A stretch of DNA of 64,000 nucleotides from an uncultured Phocaeicola sp. (GTDB lineage: Bacteria > Bacteroidota > Bacteroidia > Bacteroidales > Bacteroidaceae): NCBI GenBank assembly GCA_948566455.1, contig CAOYQO010000005.1, forward strand, positions 62,001 to 126,000, given 5' to 3'. The notes below the pieces were generated by a model. That model searched no databases. It was given only the letters and a program-made list of their open reading frames with translations, and had not been told where the DNA came from. Positions 61,893 to 64,000 of the stretch are shown here, piece by piece (the stretch's first letter is position 1; each line of letters starts with the position of its first letter). The position numbers and the translations under genes were made by a program.

Positions 61893-64000
61893 ATGAAACA
61901 GTACAAATTAGTCAACAACCTGGTAGGTTGGTTAGCTTTTGTCATCGCAGCTTATACTTACTGCATGACTATAGAACCGACAGCCAGTTTCTGGGATTGT
62001 CCGGAGTTCATCACCACCGGCTATAAATTAGAGGTAGGCCACCCGCCCGGTGCACCCTTCTTTATGCTTACCGCCAACTTATTCAGCCAATTTACAAGCG
62101 ACCCCAGTCAAGTAGCCAGAATGGTCAATACCATGAGCGCTCTGATGAGTGCGGCTTGTATCCTGTTCCTTTTCTGGAGTATAACCCATCTGGTGAAAAA
62201 ACTGATATGCCCCGATGACAAAGAGATGACCTTGGGCAAACTCATTACCATTATGGGGTCAGGACTGGTGGGAGCCTTGGCTTATACATGGAGCGACACC
62301 TTCTGGTTCAGTGCCGTAGAAGGCGAGGTATACGCTTACTCCAGCCTCTTCACCGCAGTCGTATTCTGGTTGATTTTAAAATGGGAATCCGTTGCCAACG
62401 AGCCTCACAGCGACCGCTGGCTGGTTCTGATTGCTTACCTGACCGGACTTTCCATCGGTGTGCACTTGCTGAACTTATTGTGTATTCCGGCCATTGTACT
62501 GGTGTACTATTATAAAAAGAATCCCGATGCCAACCTCAAAGGCAGTCTGCTGGCACTTACAGGCTCCATGGTGTTGGTTGCAGCAGTGCTGTACGGTATC
62601 GTGCCGGGCGTAGTAAAAGTGGGAGGATGGTTCGAACTGCTGTTCGTCAACAGTTTCGGTATGCCTTTCAACAGCGGTCTGATAGTCTACATCATTCTAC
62701 TCGCCGCATCCATTATCTGGGGTGTTTACGAAAGCTATACGGAAAAGAGCCGCAAACGCATGAATATCTCCTTCATGGTAACTATCGCCATGCTGGGCAT
62801 CCCCTTCTATGGCTACGGATGGAGCAGCGCCTTGATAGGCATTATCATACTAGGAATCTTGGGCGTTTATCTGTTTGCTGATTTGAACAAGAAATATCAG
62901 ATTAGCGCACGTACTTTAAACACCTCTTTGCTGTGCATCATGATGATTATGGTAGGATACTCCTCATACGCCTTGATTGTGATCCGCTCTACCGCCAATA
63001 CTCCGATGGACCAGAACTCTCCGGAAGACATCTTCACTTTAGGAGAATACCTGGGCCGCGAGCAATATGGAACCCGTCCTTTGTTCTACGGACAGACATA
63101 CGCCTCCAAACCGGCACTGAAAGAAGTGGACGGAGGATGTGTATATGATGTGACGGAAGGCGCTCCCGTGTATCAACGGAAGGAGAAAGCGACTCCCGAT
63201 GAAAAGGACAGCTACGAAGTAGTGCGTCATAAGACCGATTACAAGTATGCACAAAATATGCTCTTCCCGCGCATGTACAGCGATGCACACGCACAGGCCT
63301 ACGAAGACTGGCTGGGCGGCATCAAAGGCGTGCAGGTTCCTTACGACCAGTGCGGACAGATGGTGATGGTGAAAGTCCCGACCCAATGGGATAACATCAA
63401 GTTCTTCTTTATCTACCAGTTGAACTACATGTACTGGAGATATTTCATGTGGAACTTTGCCGGACGCCAGAATGACATACAGGGACAGGGTGAAATAGAA
63501 CATGGCAACTGGATTACCGGAATACCGTTTGTGGACAAGTTCCTGGTGGGCGACCAAAGCCTGCTCCCCTCCGACCTGAAAAACAACAAAGGGCACAATG
63601 TATTCTATTGCCTGCCGTTGATTTTGGGACTTATCGGTCTGTTCTGGCAGGCTTACAAGACAAAACGTATCACGACTCCGAATGGGGAAGAGATAGAAGA
63701 ACCGGTAGGTATCCAGCAATTCTGGATCGTATTCTTCCTGTTCTTCATGACCGGTCTGGCCATCGTGCTTTATTTGAACCAGACCCCGATGCAGCCCCGC
63801 GAACGTGACTATGCATACGCAGGTTCGTTCTATGCATTTGCCATCTGGATAGGCATGGGTGTGGCGGGTATTGCCCAATGGCTGCAAGGCAAACTGGGTG
63901 AGAAACCGGCTTCCGTCATTGCAACTGTAGTTTGTCTGTTCGTACCCATCCAAATGGTGAGCCAGACGTGGGACGACCACGACCGCAGCAACCGTTATGT
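61893..64000 (+). CDS. DUF2723 membrane protein, GT117/TMEM260-type (partial, 3' end outside)
   Basis: The frame is open from ATG 61893 to the window edge (702 codons). It has ten or more membrane helices. The first loop has the family motif FWDCPEFITTGYKLEVGHPP, typical of GT-C enzymes with acidic residues at the active site, and WSDTFWFSAVEGEVYAYSS follows. DUF2723 is shared with animal TMEM260, a protein O-mannosyltransferase, so a role in O-glycosylating exported proteins or another envelope glycan is plausible. In Bacteroidota this is inference. The soluble C-terminal part is cut off by the window. Confidence 0.88.
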   Translation, partial: MKQYKLVNNLVGWLAFVIAAYTYCMTIEPTASFWDCPEFITTGYKLEVGHPPGAPFFMLTANLFSQFTSDPSQVARMVNTMSALMSAACILFLFWSITHLVKKLICPDDKEMTLGKLITIMGSGLVGALAYTWSDTFWFSAVEGEVYAYSSLFTAVVFWLILKWESVANEPHSDRWLVLIAYLTGLSIGVHLLNLLCIPAIVLVYYYKKNPDANLKGSLLALTGSMVLVAAVLYGIVPGVVKVGGWFELLFVNSFGMPFNSGLIVYIILLAASIIWGVYESYTEKSRKRMNISFMVTIAMLGIPFYGYGWSSALIGIIILGILGVYLFADLNKKYQISARTLNTSLLCIMMIMVGYSSYALIVIRSTANTPMDQNSPEDIFTLGEYLGREQYGTRPLFYGQTYASKPALKEVDGGCVYDVTEGAPVYQRKEKATPDEKDSYEVVRHKTDYKYAQNMLFPRMYSDAHAQAYEDWLGGIKGVQVPYDQCGQMVMVKVPTQWDNIKFFFIYQLNYMYWRYFMWNFAGRQNDIQGQGEIEHGNWITGIPFVDKFLVGDQSLLPSDLKNNKGHNVFYCLPLILGLIGLFWQAYKTKRITTPNGEEIEEPVGIQQFWIVFFLFFMTGLAIVLYLNQTPMQPRERDYAYAGSFYAFAIWIGMGVAGIAQWLQGKLGEKPASVIATVVCLFVPIQMVSQTWDDHDRSNRY

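Overview
The window looks like a chromosomal segment from a gut Bacteroidales species, most likely Bacteroides or Phocaeicola; the genus is inferred. Support comes from SusC/SusD pairs, a FecI/FecR/TonB-receptor signalling operon, lipoproteins with acidic residues after the lipid-bearing Cys, and repeated use of the Bacteroidota promoter form (TTTG or TTG, about 19-20 bases, TAnnTTTG). Shine-Dalgarno sequences are mostly weak. I found no tRNA, rRNA, CRISPR array, transposase or phage gene.

Layout. 1-405 is the end of a SusD-like lipoprotein gene. 594-5782 is a FecI sigma / FecR anti-sigma / TonB receptor / DUF4249 operon ending in a possible 39-residue ORF, converging on pdxB. 6951-24145 is a lipopolysaccharide (LPS) region: heptosyltransferase-like GT9, LpxL-type acyltransferase, UDP-galactopyranose mutase, WaaP/Kdo-kinase-like protein, a galactofuranosyltransferase-like GT2, several other glycosyltransferases, an MsbA-type ABC exporter and an alkaline-phosphatase-fold phosphotransferase. 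A 1.1 kb non-coding stretch (15705-16790) inside it carries unusual repeats. 24318-27487 holds GtrB and GtrA diverging from an ArnT-like GT39. 27571-31860 is argS, an RNase H and a second LTA-synthase-like protein. 32470-37122 is an isolated SusC/SusD pair.

37410-54553 and on to 55241 is mostly housekeeping: a U32 tRNA-hydroxylation-type protein, dusB, a GIN-domain repeat protein, a PAP2 phosphatase with an epimerase, a cation efflux protein, RNase R, serine acetyltransferase, an orphan HicB-like protein, two or three very small genes, an RlmL-type methyltransferase with an arginine-rich repeat tail, a dipeptidyl peptidase IV-type enzyme, purD, a membrane protein, a YqaA-type protein and MnmD.

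55638-59075 is a minus-strand pair: a short AraC-type regulator followed by a 960-residue surface lipoprotein with collagen-like repeats. Upstream, two 18-base copies of one sequence in opposite orientation (59114-59131 and 59302-59319) flank a 170-base segment. Its only match to the -7 promoter box points away from the regulator, and no such box lies between the regulator and the nearer repeat. This resembles a Bacteroides invertible promoter read in the OFF orientation and is the best candidate for an undescribed system here. A zinc/manganese ABC pair without an adjacent permease and the first 702 codons of a DUF2723/GT117 membrane mannosyltransferase-family gene close the window.

Two intergenic arrays of degenerate palindromes, with periods of 21 bp (16414-16512) and 22 bp (61518-61605), are not explained by any gene.
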